A stretch of DNA of 64,000 nt from Brachionus manjavacas (GCA_019054805.1 JAHQIY010000007.1:625501-689500), one strand, 5' to 3'. Shown: positions 12,121 through 22,672, counted from the stretch's first letter. Numbers and translations: made by a program. Notes: a model not told the origin generated them from the sequence alone.

Positions 12121-12797
12121 GAAATAGCGACATCTTTGTCGATATCACTGAAAAGTTAATTAACTTAACCAGAGCGTTTAAGTTAACAAGGAGCATAAAT
12201 AGCTGCTCCATTGCAGTATTCCGTTTTTTTTTTTTTTTTACAGTTCTTTTCCTTCTTTTTTCGTATTTAAAAAAAAAATGAAATATTGTTTTTCTCTATT
12301 TTTTTTCTAAGGTACAACTTATGTTATGAGATATTTATATTTCTTTTTTGTTTTTTTTTTTGTTTTTTGGAACATTTTATATAAGTTTGGCAAAGGAACG
12401 AAAGCTCGAGCCAATATTTAATTAAATAAAGACGTTTATCATCATCATCATCTTACGAAAAGATCGGATAGACGGGCCCAAAGGTACTAATGTAAACATT
12501 ACAGAGTAAAGTGCTTCTCGGTGGCAGTAATGTTTATAGTACCTTGGAAAAATAATAGTCTATGGCTGATCCCGGTCCTTGGTGATCCGGCAGTGGTCAC
12601 AATGGTCGACAGTTCCCTAGCATCCGCTTTATAAAAGCGGGAGAAGATGTGAATAAGCGACATCTTTGTCGATATCACTGAAAAGTTAATTAACTTAACC
12701 ATGACCGTTTAAGTTAACAGATAAAATAGCTGTTCCAATACGTCTTACGAAAAGATCGGATAGACGGGCCCAAGGGTACTAATGTAAACATTACAGA
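12121..12797. repeat. Dimeric repeat with internal inverted segments
   Basis: Two related units lie in direct orientation. Block A (GCGACATCTTTGTCGATATC then the palindrome AAGTTAATTAACTT) occurs at about 12126-12220 and 12656-12740. Block B (CTTACGAAAAGATCGGATAG then GACGGGCCC) occurs at about 12452-12505 and 12743-12796. In the second unit A and B are contiguous; in the first they are split by about 230 bases of T-rich sequence. Between the units lies a less AT-rich stretch with an inverted match (GTACTAATGTAAACATTAC / GTAATGTTTATAGTAC). Small self-complementary segments recur (CGACA-TCTT-TGTCG; GGAGCA-N8-TGCTCC). This looks like a short terminally repeated non-autonomous element or satellite dimer; I do not recognise the family. 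Confidence 0.65.
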
Positions 12798-13292
12798 CTC
12801 ATCTTTAAAAAAAAATATAATAGGATTGTAGGATTTATGTCTTTATTAGTATAACCATAACTAATAACTTTCTAAAAAATATTAAATTATAAATCATCAT
12901 GTAAAAAATGCTAAATTAATAGTTAAAAAAGAATTCATTTCTGGAAAATACTCGATTTTAAAATTATTTTCAGGAAAAATCACATAATCATTTCCTTTTG
13001 TCTTTTTCTGTAAAAAAAATTAAGCCAACAACCATGCTTTTTCATCATTACTTTATCAGTATTGATATATTTTTGTTATATTTTTGCAAGTAATGTGCAT
13101 AGGACATGTTTATTTTACAAACAATATCGGAAAAAAAATTAAATAAAGATGAAAATCAGAGCTATTGAGTAAGATACAAGTACTGTAAGGAATTGTATTT
13201 GTATCACTGTTATTTTTTTTAAACATAAATGACCTCTCTTACCACTTTTAAAATAGAATGGAATTAAATGCAAACGACCCAAAAATACTTAA

Positions 13293-13560
13293 AATATATG
13301 AAATGAAACGGATCTGGGAGTGATAGTCTCATCAGATTTAAAGTGAAAAGCCAAGTGAAAGCGAGTAGGATGATTGAATGCAATAGTAAATGTTTACAAG
13401 TAGAGAGGTTAGAGGTAAGATTGTATAGGTGGGGAATCCAAGTATGAAAAGGAATCATAATGCGCAGAAGAGAAGGTGTAAAAGCGAGAAACAAAGATAC
13501 CTGTTTCGCTAATAAATATGCTATATGAAATGAGGTTGGCTAGAATGGACTGGCAAGGCC
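13293..13560 (+). pseudogene. Decayed non-LTR reverse transcriptase fragment
   Basis: The plus strand reads ETDLGVIVSSDLK, then after a one-base frameshift KVKSQVKASRMIECNSK. This is the conserved stretch downstream of the palm domain in CR1/jockey-type reverse transcriptases; the better preserved copy at 39.6-40.8 kb has TERDLGVIFNTNLKWKNQV at the same place. Stops and frameshifts follow, so it is a dead fragment. The surrounding sequence is purine-rich, unlike the neighbouring spacer. Confidence 0.6.
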
Positions 13561-13588
13561 GAGTGAACGAACACTCTTTTAAATCAGA

Positions 13589-13638
13589 GTAATTTAAAAG
13601 ATCTCTGATTTAACCCGATCAGAGATCTTTTAAATTAC
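13589..13638. repeat. Perfect 21-bp inverted repeat with 8-base loop
   Basis: Left arm 13589-13609 (GTAATTTAAAAGATCTCTGAT) is exactly complementary to 13618-13638, separated by TTAACCCG. The perfection implies recent origin or selection. It lies just beyond the reverse-transcriptase fragment and about 360 bases past the 3' end of the SLC45 gene. It could be a mobile-element end or a structured transcript. Confidence 0.85.
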
Positions 13639-13994
13639 CATATTATTTTTCTACTTTTAAAAATAAATGATAAAAAAAAGTTGTCATGTATCTGACATTT
13701 ATTTTAATTGAGAAATTAATTAAAAAATACCATTTTTTGATAAAAACAGATATTAAAAAACAAAAATTACATTACTGAAGCCATCGTTAACAATTATTTA
13801 TTTATTTGTTTTAAATTTTTTTATTAAAATTTTATTTTTAAATAGTTTTATTGTAACTTTTTAGGTTTTTAATCTAGAAGAAGCCTTAGCTCCATAACGA
13901 TAAAAAAAAATAAACAATGTCATTATGTTATTTTTTAATTTTAGTAAAAAATTGACAATATTTTTTAATATAAAAAAAAATATTTTTATTCTAA

Positions 13995-16146
13995 TTATTC
14001 TTTTTCATTTTCCTGATTCAAAATTGATTTTTTCTGAGTTTGATCTTCTGGAAAAATGACGAATAGAGCTATCCAAAAGCAGCCGAGAAGTGAAAATAAG
14101 GCTCCAATAATTAAAATCGAATAATTGCCAAAATTTGATGTAATCATACTCATTACAGCTGAAACAATTGTTTGGGCCAAAAAATAAATAGAGCTTAATA
14201 AACTACAATCTATTCCAAGGCCTCTTTTTGTTCCAGCAGCGCTCTGACTTCGATATCTATTGTCTTTATGAAATTCGGAAAGCATTTGATATGGAAGAGT
14301 TGAAATAGCTGTTAAAACTATTCCAATTGAAGAGCTCAGAGGCATTATTATGTAGATGTTTGTCTGAAAATAAATTCCAATACAGCACAGTGCATAAATC
14401 AAATACGAAAAAAAATACAAGGTTCGGGTCGAAAATTTTTCCATCAAAAATTTTTCCAAAACAACTAAATAAATTTTCATTAAATTTTAGTTAAAAATTT
14501 TTTGTTTATTTCAATTTACCAGCAGAAATGGCTGATACCAGGGAATAAGTAAGCAAGCACCAACATCCCATTTTTACCCCTTGATTATATAGCTCGAATT
14601 CGGTGCTATTTTGAGGTGCGTATGCATCTCCATGATAGATAGCCTTGTAAATAAAGTCTTAAAATAAATTATTTCTATATTGCTATTTTTCAATACTTGT
14701 CCTATAAAGTCAGTAAAAAATAGAGAAGTTGAAAAAAAAGCGAGCCATCCAAGCAGGTTGCATACCAAGAGTCTTATTAACTCTCTAGGCATCTGAATCA
14801 TAAAATTGATTCTAATTTGATATTTAATAAAAAAAATCGCATATAACCTTCAAAACTGATTGATATAGCATTTTTAAAGTAACCGGTTTATCCTCGTCAT
14901 CACCGTCGTCATCCTCTTCAACTTGAAGAGCAACACAATTTTCCTCATACATCAAATCATCTGGCAGGTTGGTTATTTCATTTTTTGAGAGCAAAGCTAT
15001 TTTTTCTTCATCTAAAACTAGCGGGGTCTCTTTGACTGAAGTAATTGTTGCCAAAAGAGTTGATAAAAAAATTACTCCTGCAAATACAAATAAAATTTGC
15101 ATCTCATCACCTTTTTTCAATAGTTATCTTTAATGGACAATAATAAATCGAAAAATTACCTATAAACTTAAAAAATGTATCAGTCCAGTCAATTCCTGCT
15201 AAAATGTATCCAACAGCTCCACCTGTGCCTCCCAAAAAGGCGTGAATGTTCAACCCGGTGTCTTGATCTTCAGTATTGCAAACGTCTAATAAAAGTGCTC
15301 TCAAGGGGCTGTCACTAGAATCTGCAGAAAAATCCAAAAAAGTCACACCAAGACCGACCAAAAAGATTGCTATTTTCGGAATCTTCGAACTAATTAGTGA
15401 AACTTTTTTTAGCAAATAATCATCTATAATCTTACTTTAGAGTTTTGGTCTCCTAACCATTGTCCGATTAAATAGGCATTAAGGATCAATGAAGCACCAA
15501 TAAAGGCAAATATTGAGAGAACTAAAATAAAAGGTCTTCTTCGACCCCATTTTGACTGACATCTATCACTTAACAAAAAAAAATATTTATTTATTTTATT
15601 TTATTTTTACAGACATACCTCATTACCCCAAGAACTGGTTGGAATATAAATCCGATCAGAGGACTTAGAAAATAAACCAACGAATAAACTCTAAAATTTT
15701 TTATTTTTTTTTTAAATTTTATCTAAATTATGCACAATTTACTCTTCAGGAACTTTAAGCCTCAAAAGAATTGGGACAGTCAAAGCAATCTCTAGACTGA
15801 AAAGAACTTCAATTCCAAAATAAACCATACCAATTCTTGCCAAAGTAAAAATACTCCTTTTTGGTTTTTCATCGTTAAAATCATCATTTAGCTGAGCATC
15901 TCCTGCGGGCTGGCTAACTATTCGAGATTGTGGTCTTTTTATAAAATTAATAGCGCTTTTTGAACGTAGTGACCGATTAATTAATAAATTTGATCCCATA
16001 AATCTCTTTTGAAATCTGTTATTAGCAGATAAGTTGGATTTGAATATGGATGTTTTTTCGAATGCAGTGGCACTCCGAAAATTGCTCTTTGAACCTGATA
16101 GAATTAAAGCCGAAGATGAGCGCTTGCCATGCTGAGAATCAGACAT
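13995..16146 (-). CDS. SLC45: SLC45 family proton-coupled sugar transporter
   Basis: Major-facilitator protein of the SLC45 (MATP/PAST) group, thought to move sucrose/hexoses with protons across plasma or organelle membranes. Eight exons: 16146-15743, 15690-15619, 15568-15436, 15382-15160, 15110-14848, 14792-14697, 14643-14520 and 14464-13995, all GT-AG in phase, 594 residues. A Ser/Arg-rich cytosolic head is followed by [29 protein letters not shown] (the family signature in the first intracellular loop), [13 protein letters not shown] and [17 protein letters not shown] large central loop carries an acidic [11 protein letters not shown] run. The second half has [28 protein letters not shown] and [12 protein letters not shown] before the last two helices. 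The match extends over both halves of the protein, so the gene looks complete. I cannot decide between the A1, A2 and A4 subgroups. Confidence 0.9.
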
Positions 16147-16546
16147 TTTATCAATTTAATTTAATTTTAAACATACGAAATTTAAAAAAGAAACCTCAAA
16201 AGTCATGTAATTTAACTAATTTATATTTCAAATCATGATGATTCGATCACATGCTTTATGTAGATTTATATTTTAAACTTTTATCTTAATTTACTCATAG
16301 ATGTGTTTCTCGAAATCAAGCTTGATTTTACGTTTTTCATCGTGGTTTTAAGACCCTCAATATTTTATTACCACAAATTTAATTAAAAAAAACAACACGA
16401 ATAAAAAAATAACAAAAGTAAAAAAAAAACAAATATGTTAGAATTTAGAAAGTTTTTTTAGTTCTGAATAAAAAATAACAAAAATCGAATTATTTTAATA
16501 GAAGTAATACAAATTTTAATTAATTAAAACAAAAAAAAATATTATA
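16147..16546. other. Short spacer, nothing recognised
   Basis: 400 bases of AT-rich sequence upstream of the SLC45 start and downstream of the small minus-strand frame at 16547-16825. Probably the SLC45 promoter; I see no specific element. Confidence 0.5.
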
Positions 16547-16825
16547 TTAATCTTGAGTACATTTGTTAATACAATAATAATAACAACGTCGTTTTTTGAA
16601 TGGAGCGTTACTTTTTTTGCAGTTGACGTTTGCATCATCAGTCTCATTTGATGCCTTCGCTTTTTTACTTGGTCTCGGTTGTTCAGGCTTATTGCTGCTC
16701 TCGTCTTCATCATCGTCGATCATAATTTTTTCTGATACTACACAATCAGACGGTTGTTTTTGGTAACATGACAAGTTTTTCTTTGATGCACCAACTTTTC
16801 TTTTTCTCTGTATTGGAACATTCAT
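16547..16825 (-). CDS. Small basic/acidic hypothetical protein
   Basis: I do not recognise this product. The frame encodes 92 residues with a composition unlike the AT-driven shadow frames: a basic head (NVPIQRKRKVGASKK), an acidic patch (IDDDEDESS), a second basic patch (RPSKKAKA, resembling a nuclear localisation signal) and a cysteine-containing C-terminus (KKRRCYYYCINKCTQD). Third positions and GC content are gene-like compared with the flanks. It may be a complete small nuclear protein or one exon of a longer gene. No splice partner is evident, and the SLC45 gene lies directly downstream on the same strand. Confidence 0.4.
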   Translation of the reverse strand: MNVPIQRKRKVGASKKNLSCYQKQPSDCVVSEKIMIDDDEDESSNKPEQPRPSKKAKASNETDDANVNCKKSNAPFKKRRCYYYCINKCTQD

Positions 16826-17109
16826 AGCGATTTCTTTAAAATTTATTAAACGAACTGGTTTTAATTTGATTTCGGAATTTTGATAAAACTAAAACTGAAT
16901 ATTTTTTAAGCAAAAAAAAAAGTTTTTCTGATTAACAAGAAACTATTCAGAAAAATAGAAATAATCGACATAATAAAAACAGAAATAATGGTCCTTTTCA
17001 AACAGCAACACAGTAACTAACGGAAAAGAACAAAGCGCACAGACTCCTTAAGTTTTTTTTAATAGATAAATGAACTAACACGCAAACCATTTGGCTATAC
17101 GGGCTTTGT

Positions 17110-17295
17110 TTAAACCTCTTTCATCATAAAAATAGGGGGACCAGTTTTGACTGTGTAATAAATGCGGTGTAGATGATCAACTCGATGCAGTAGCCTCTGT
17201 GTCAGATCGGAGCCGTTGCTCAAAAAGGTACTTGAAAAAGAGATGAGCGCCTCCCCATTATCCACTAGGATAGAATAGGGACAAAAAAATCAGAA
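17110..17295 (-). repeat. Dispersed repeat family R1, copy 2
   Basis: The reverse complement reads CCCTATTCTATCCTAGTGGA, then TACCTTTTTGAGCAACGGCT, then CCGATCTGACACAGAGGCTA, then GTTGATCATCTACACCGCA, then GATGAAAGAGGTTTAAAC. It is collinear with 20429-20600 and, less well, with 2878-3003. It lies immediately downstream, in the same orientation, of the decayed ORF at 17368-17795, so R1 is probably the 3' part of that element. Confidence 0.75.
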
Positions 17296-17367
17296 GATTT
17301 GAAGCCGAAACGGTGCCTCCTTTGAGTGCAATCTTTACTTAGGTCAGCCTGATTGCCAGCTTTTCAT

Positions 17368-17795
17368 TTAAACTCGACTCCAATCATGTCGACCATATTC
17401 TTACGACTCATTCTAATTCGCCTTTTGCTTTTAACATCTATGTCTCCATCAAAATCAGATCCTCATTCACCTTATTCACGTCATGCTCATCTCCACCACC
17501 TGGACCAACGCCAATGACGGGTACGTTGTTTACTATGCTCCCTTTCTTACTCAATTCCTTGTTTATACTTGCTTTAAGAACTTGAATATGTTCTCTTTGC
17601 TTTTTGCCTTTGAAAAAATTGCTCTACAAGCGATCTATTTCGTAAGATGGCTTAGCTAGCCTCGTTTCAAGTTTTCCAATTTTGGAAGCATGATCCTTAA
17701 CAAGTTTGCTGAGCATCCCAGCGAACTTGAATAATTTCTCAGAACGTTCTGGTGGGAACCTGTTCCTATAGAAGTCGAAAATCATCATAAAATTC
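17368..17795 (-). pseudogene. Decayed ORF of an unidentified mobile element
   Basis: The minus strand has a coding-like stretch: FDFYRNRFPPERSEKLFKFA, AGMLSKLVKDHASKIGKLET, then an in-frame TAG, FFKGKKQREHIQVLKASINK, a Gly-rich VIGVGPGGGDEHD, a frameshift, and KSKRRIRMSRKNMVDMIGVE before a stop. Its basic, helix-rich composition would suit a nucleic-acid-binding ORF1-like protein, but I do not recognise the family. One stop and one frameshift show it is inactive. The R1 repeat follows it. Confidence 0.5.
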
Positions 17796-18123
17796 TCATT
17801 TCGAAAATAAAATTCTTGTTTGCCTTACATAAGTCAAGTGGATTTTTTTCTTAGATTGTTCCTAATTATATTTTTTGACTAAAGAATTTTTTCTGAATAT
17901 GAATTTCAAAATTAAATTTCTAAATAAATCAAATTTATGGTTAAAATTTGAAATTCAATTCAGGAAATTAATTAATCAAATAAAACTGATAATTAAAATC
18001 AATTTTTTAGGTATTAAATTTTTATTTAGAATATTTTTTTTTCTAAATCTTAAAATATTGTTAAAAAACATGCTCAATTAAAACTTTAAAAACTTATATA
18101 CATATTTCTGTTACACAAATTAA

Positions 18124-18372
18124 AGTCCTAGTCCGGATATTTACACTTGCTTGGACGTCACAATAACTACCTGGGACCGCAAAAATTTCATTTCTTTGTG
18201 ATTCTGACTAATGGATTGCTATTTATTTGACTCAGTTTAATTTAAAAAAAAATTATTATTTTCATTTGATAATATTTGATAATATTATTTATTTATTATC
18301 AAAATAAAAGTCTTTGGCTCCTAATTTTAAAGGAAAGCAAAATTTTAAAGTCCGGTCTTTTAAACAACTCTG
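18124..18372 (-). mobile_element. Truncated hAT-like MITE copy
   Basis: The reverse complement starts CAGAGTTGTTTAAAAGAC and continues through TTTTTGCGGTCCCAGGTAGT to TCCGGACTAGGACTTTAAT. The intact-ended copy at 19823-20192 has CAGAGTTGTTTAAAAGTC, ATTTTGCGGTCCCAAGTAGT and TCCGGAATTGGACTTTAAT in the same order. The far terminal inverted repeat is missing here. Confidence 0.65.
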
Positions 18373-18712
18373 TTTTATTATGAATTTACATTTTGTATTG
18401 AAATCATTCCATTAGTTTAACAAGTTATTATATGAGAAGTCAAAATGCCTTTATCAATTGAAATAGGTCTGAGTCATCTAAAATAATTTTTTTTAACAAA
18501 ACTAGTTAAAAAGGATTTAAATACAGTGATTTTGGTAGAGATATAATCTATTAATTAGATTCTATTTTGAATATTATTTTTATCTTAAACAGCTTTACAA
18601 TTTATCGAATAAACACCATTTAGATCTAATAGAATTTTGGATATTTCTTTTCTATTTATTTTCATGATGATAATTTTGTAGATAAAACTTAAATTTTTAT
18701 TTCCATGAATTG

Positions 18713-19072
18713 GGTTTTGTGAAGTTCAGTACAAAAGAACAGAACAAAGTGTAAAAAAATTAAATAGTTTTTTTTCTAAAGGTTTAAATTAATTCTGTGA
18801 AAGCAGCATGGTGCAACATTCAAAGTTGCATCAACTGTAAAGGTCTGCTAAAGGTGTGCAAAATCTCTGCAAAATGCACTTCGCTTGATTATATTGAAAT
18901 TTAATTTCTGCTAAACTCTGCAAATTTATCAGACTTAGAAATTTGATGCAACTTTGAATGTTGTACCAAGCTGCTTTCACAGAATTAATTTTAAACCTTT
19001 AGGAAAAAAGCTAATCAATTTTTTTACATTTTTTTTGTTCTTTTAAACAATTTGTACTGAATTTCACAAAAT
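18713..19072. mobile_element. Foldback MITE with long inverted arms and 9-10 bp target duplication
   Basis: Two imperfect inverted arms of about 120 bases: 18713-18833 reads TTTTGTGAAGTTCAGTACAA through TTCTGTGAAAGCAGC to TTCAAAGTTGCATCA, and 18950-19072 is its reverse complement with scattered changes. They flank a unique centre of about 115 bases. The ten bases CCATGAATTG stand directly outside both ends (18703-18712 and 19073-19082) in the same orientation, as expected of a target-site duplication. Long arms with 9-10 bp duplications are typical of Mutator-like non-autonomous elements; that assignment is inference. No transposase is encoded. Confidence 0.75.
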
Positions 19073-19109
19073 CCATGAATTGTAAAGTCAGGTTTTTCGA
19101 AAAATTTTT

Positions 19110-19577
19110 AAAATTTTTTGAAGCTTTTTAGATGCTTTTTAGATTACGATGTGGACCCTACTGAAATGAATTTTTGTGCTGACGTTAGTCATCCTGTCGA
19201 ATCCATAGCTCTTTTAGACCATCATTGCTTTTTGCAACGAAGAAAACCATCGAAGAAGAGTGAACGGGTATCTATTTGTATCTGATTGAAAATCCCACAA
19301 ACCTGAATCTCGCCAATGATTCAATATTGTGAACCAAGAGTCATATCAGAGAAAAGACAGAAAATTGGAAAGGAAATACTAGATATGAATGGCTGGAAAT
19401 AAACACCGCAAAAATGGAAGTACTTTTAATAATAATAATTGCCTAGTGAAAAATAAGTTAAAAAAATTTCGGACTTTCTATCTAGAGCTAGTTACAAATG
19501 GAAAGCTGTACAAGAAAACAAGATTCGGAACGAAATGCAACACTTTAGACATACAACGACTTACTATCTGTCTATAA
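19110..19577 (+). pseudogene. Possible coding relic, unrecognised
   Basis: Two plus-strand stretches look protein-like. About 19113-19287 reads DYDVDPTEMNFCADVSHPVE followed by a His/Cys segment (LLDHHCFLQRRKPSKK). 19389-19577 reads through FRTFYLELVTNGKLYKKTRF. Stops separate them and no family is recognised. The region lies between two MITE-like elements, so a third decayed element is the simplest reading. Confidence 0.25.
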
Positions 19578-19822
19578 GTTTTTTGTTCATAAGTTTTTCA
19601 GTTTTTTTCGAGAATTTTATAAAATACAAAAAAATTCCCTTCGCTAGAAATACGCATCTCCAATCTTTATTTTATCCCTCGGTGGTAGAAGCTGGCTTAT
19701 TTTTTATGTGAATTGATTACTGATGTCTTTTTTGATTTCCTCCATTTTTTAGGTCATTGACTTGGACTTGACTTAAGACTTGTGACTTAAAAACAAGTCT
19801 GGAAAATAACATGACTTCAAAT

Positions 19823-20192
19823 CAGAGTTGTTTAAAAGTCACAAGTCTCAAGTCAAGTCCAAGTACAGATTTTTTTTCTGAGTAAAGACTTTTATTTTTT
19901 CACGATGAATATAATAACTAGCAAAAATTCTTTAAGTGTTTTAAAATAATAAATTGTCTTAATCTTGATGACTCGACGTTTCGAGATTCAAAGGTAAATT
20001 TATCTCCGGTTTTAAAAATTATTCAGGAATTTTTCACGTTCAATGAATATGAAGCGACAAATGAAATTTCTTTCGTTCCAGGAAATGAATATTTTGCGGT
20101 CCCAAGTAGTTATTATGGAAGCCAAGTGACTGGACTTCTGAAAAAGAAAAGTCCGGAATTGGACTTTAATTTGAGACTTTTAAACAATACTC
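19823..20192 (+). mobile_element. hAT-like MITE with 8-bp target-site duplication
   Basis: The left end CAGAGTTGTTTAAAAGTC (19823-) and the reverse complement of the right end, GAGTATTGTTTAAAAGTC (20192-), form terminal inverted repeats. The octamer CTTCAAAT directly flanks both (19815-19822 and 20193-20200). An 8-bp duplication plus CAG-type termini is the hAT signature. At 370 bases with no transposase frame it is non-autonomous. A related truncated copy is at 18124-18372; shorter similar motifs (AGTCCGGACTTT and AGACTT runs) occur near 30.93 and 54.4 kb. An inverted 29-base match (19760-19788 against 19836-19864, one mismatch) suggests part of another copy lies just to the left. Confidence 0.8.
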
Positions 20193-20428
20193 CTTCAAAT
20201 AATTTTATTAATATTTTATTTAATTAATTACCTGATTTTAAGAGCATGTTGTAAAAGTAAGAGTTCCTCCTTTAACGATACTTGAGTTGTGCATGCTTAT
20301 ATGAGCGGATTTTAAAATTTTAATTTTTTTAAAGTTTTTAAACAAATAAATTATAACGAAGAAAAGCAAATAAAAAATTTGCTACTGGACTTGGTTTTAA
20401 AAAGGTAACAGAATTGATTTGACATAAT

Positions 20429-20600
20429 TGTCCCTTTTCTATCCAGGTGGATGATGAAAAAACACTCATCTCCTTTTCCAGTACCTTTTTGAGCAAGGGC
20501 TCCGATCTGACACAGAGGCTCCTGCATCGGATGAATCATCTACACCACAATTGTTAACCAGTCGAAACCAGTCCCCCTTTTTATGATGAAAGGGGTTTAA
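20429..20600 (+). repeat. Dispersed repeat family R1, copy 3
   Basis: Collinear with the reverse complement of 17110-17295: TGTCCCTTTTCTATCCAGGT, CAGTACCTTTTTGAGCAAGG, TCCGATCTGACACAGAGGCT, AATCATCTACACCACAATTG and TTATGATGAAAGGGGTTTAA. It is the better conserved of the two partner copies and carries no associated ORF. Confidence 0.75.
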
Positions 20601-21171
20601 AGATTCGCCTCGTATTGCAGTTAATCTTCAAAATTCTTCGAAAATTACTAAAAAAACGCTTTTTTTTGCCTTTTTACAATTTACATACAAGGATAAAAAA
20701 TGTAATTTTAATATTGAGGTTTTATCGAAAATTTACCCTAAAAATAAATATTTAAAAAAAAATTTCAAAAATGCATCTTAAGTTGCTTTAATGATATTAG
20801 ATACTTTATTTTCTAATGTCATAGACCAATAAATATGCTTTCAAAAAAATAAAACAAAATTGATTCCAGATTTTAACTTTTTGGAGTTTAGGAGAAATTT
20901 TTGGAGTGTTTCTAATTCAAAAAGATGTGTTCAAAAATCGCTTAAATTTTAGAAAAAAAAAATAAATCTTATACAAAATGCTTAAATTTAAGATTAATTT
21001 AATGATAGTTTCAAAAACAAGATTACACAAAAGCATCTAATTTTGAATTTGAAATAATTATTTATGAAGCAACTAAGACAAATTTTCTAATGAGAACCCC
21101 AACATTTAAATTTTTAAACTTAAAGTATACAATAAAAACAAAAGATTTCAAAATTAAAAAAAAAATTTAAA

Positions 21172-22639
21172 ATGCAAATTGTAAATATTTCCGATCCGAG
21201 TCCTCACATTGAACATCACCAGCTTGAACCAATGCAAACCATCGACTTTGCCAATTTACACAATGATCAAAATAGCCAACTGGACTTTAACCTTTTGCTA
21301 AATCCTAGCAATGACCTGCAAATAAGTGACAATAGTCAAAATATTCTTCAAGACCAGTCCAACAATTTTACCAAAATTAGCTTGGTCAATCAGAATACTC
21401 AGCAAAAAAATGTCATTGATCTGAATCAACAATCGTCAACAAATATCGAAAATTTTGATGTCGACCATTTTTTAAATTTTGGTCAACAAACTGGAGCAAC
21501 TCATGTTTCAATTCAGCAACAAGAAACACAAAGCTCAATTCAGCAAGCTACTCAAATAAATTCGGTGCCTCAATCAAATGTACAAAGTGTTCAAACAACA
21601 AATACCACATTACCAAGAGTGCATAAACCATGCGTAGTTTGCGGTGATAAATCTTCAGGCTATCACTATGGCGTTTCTTCATGTGAAGGATGCAAGGGTT
21701 TTTTTAGACGAAGCGTTCAAAAAAACATGCAGTACACATGTCAGAAAGACAAAGATTGTGTGATTAACCGGGTCACTCGAAATAGGTGTCAGTATTGCCG
21801 CTTCACCAAGTGCTTTGCTGTTGGCATGTCCAAAGAAGCAGTCCGAAATGACCGGAACAAAAAGAAGCCAGTTGAAAATCCGCCGAGTCAAGCTCAAACG
21901 TCCGCCCCGAAACCTCAATCCACATTGCTTGTTCTAGATTCAATTAATAACATTCAAAATCAGGTTATGTCAAACCAACAAACAATTGTAATGCATCAAC
22001 AACCTCAGCAATTACCTTGTCAGAATATTCCCCAAATAACATCGACCATTTCACCAACAGATGATTCAGATACTTCTCCAAAATCTGTTGAGTCCAGTAA
22101 TAGCTTGCTTTTAAACAGCATTAATTCTTTGACTCCTCGTGTCTATACACCTGATGAACAAGATTATGAAATAATGGAAATTTGTAATTCACTTTACGAG
22201 CAGACTTTTGAAAAATTGGAATTAAGCGAAGCAGACGAGCAAATTTACATGAACGAAATCAAAGGAGGAAACTCAATTCATTTGTTTAAATTTGACCATG
22301 ACGAATTTACATCGGGTGGAATCAGGAAATGCATCAAATTTTGCATGAATCTTCCCGGCAATAATGATCTATGTACTGATGATCGCGCCAAATTGCTCAA
22401 ATATGGTGTCTATGAACTAACAGTAAGTCTTTTGTTTTTTTTTAAATTTTATAATTATTAAAAAAATTAAATATCTCTATTTCAAATAAGTTCATTAATC
22501 TTAACCCACTATCTTTTAGCATCTTAAACAGATTTAAAAATAAAAAGATTTACTAAAATTAAAATCGCCAAAGAAAAAATCGAATTTTTCAATTTTTTAA
22601 AATTTCTCCTTGAATAAATAAATAACTAAATAAATTACC

Positions 22640-22672
<33 letters not shown>

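Larger units (their letters stand above)
11373..13994. other. Intergenic region with repeats and retroelement relic
   Basis: Spacer between the Na,K-ATPase beta 3' end and the 3' end of the minus-strand SLC45 gene. Most is AT-rich and featureless. It contains the dimeric repeat at 12121-12797, a decayed reverse-transcriptase fragment near 13.3-13.55 kb and a perfect hairpin at 13589-13638, each listed separately. Confidence 0.7.
16826..21171. other. Repeat-rich intergenic region
   Basis: 4.3 kb between the small minus-strand frame and the nuclear receptor start. It holds a decayed mobile-element ORF (17.4-17.8 kb), two further R1 copies, a truncated hAT-like copy (18.1-18.4 kb), a foldback element (18.7-19.1 kb), an intact-ended hAT-like MITE (19.8-20.2 kb) and a possible coding relic near 19.1-19.6 kb. 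Outside these it is AT-rich and empty. Confidence 0.7.

Noticed and set aside
12499..12702. Minus-strand frame (ending ...GTINITATEKHFTL) as a gene
   Set aside because: It runs through the dimeric repeat and its inverted segments; only part is duplicated and no family is recognised, so I treat it as element sequence.
12121..12797. Hammerhead-ribozyme/retrozyme interpretation of the dimeric repeat
   Set aside because: I looked on both strands for the CUGANGA...GAAA core near the conserved blocks and did not find it.
17875..18081. Plus-strand frame of 68 codons rich in Lys/Phe/Ile/Leu
   Set aside because: Pure AT-driven composition, no motif, flanked by repeats.
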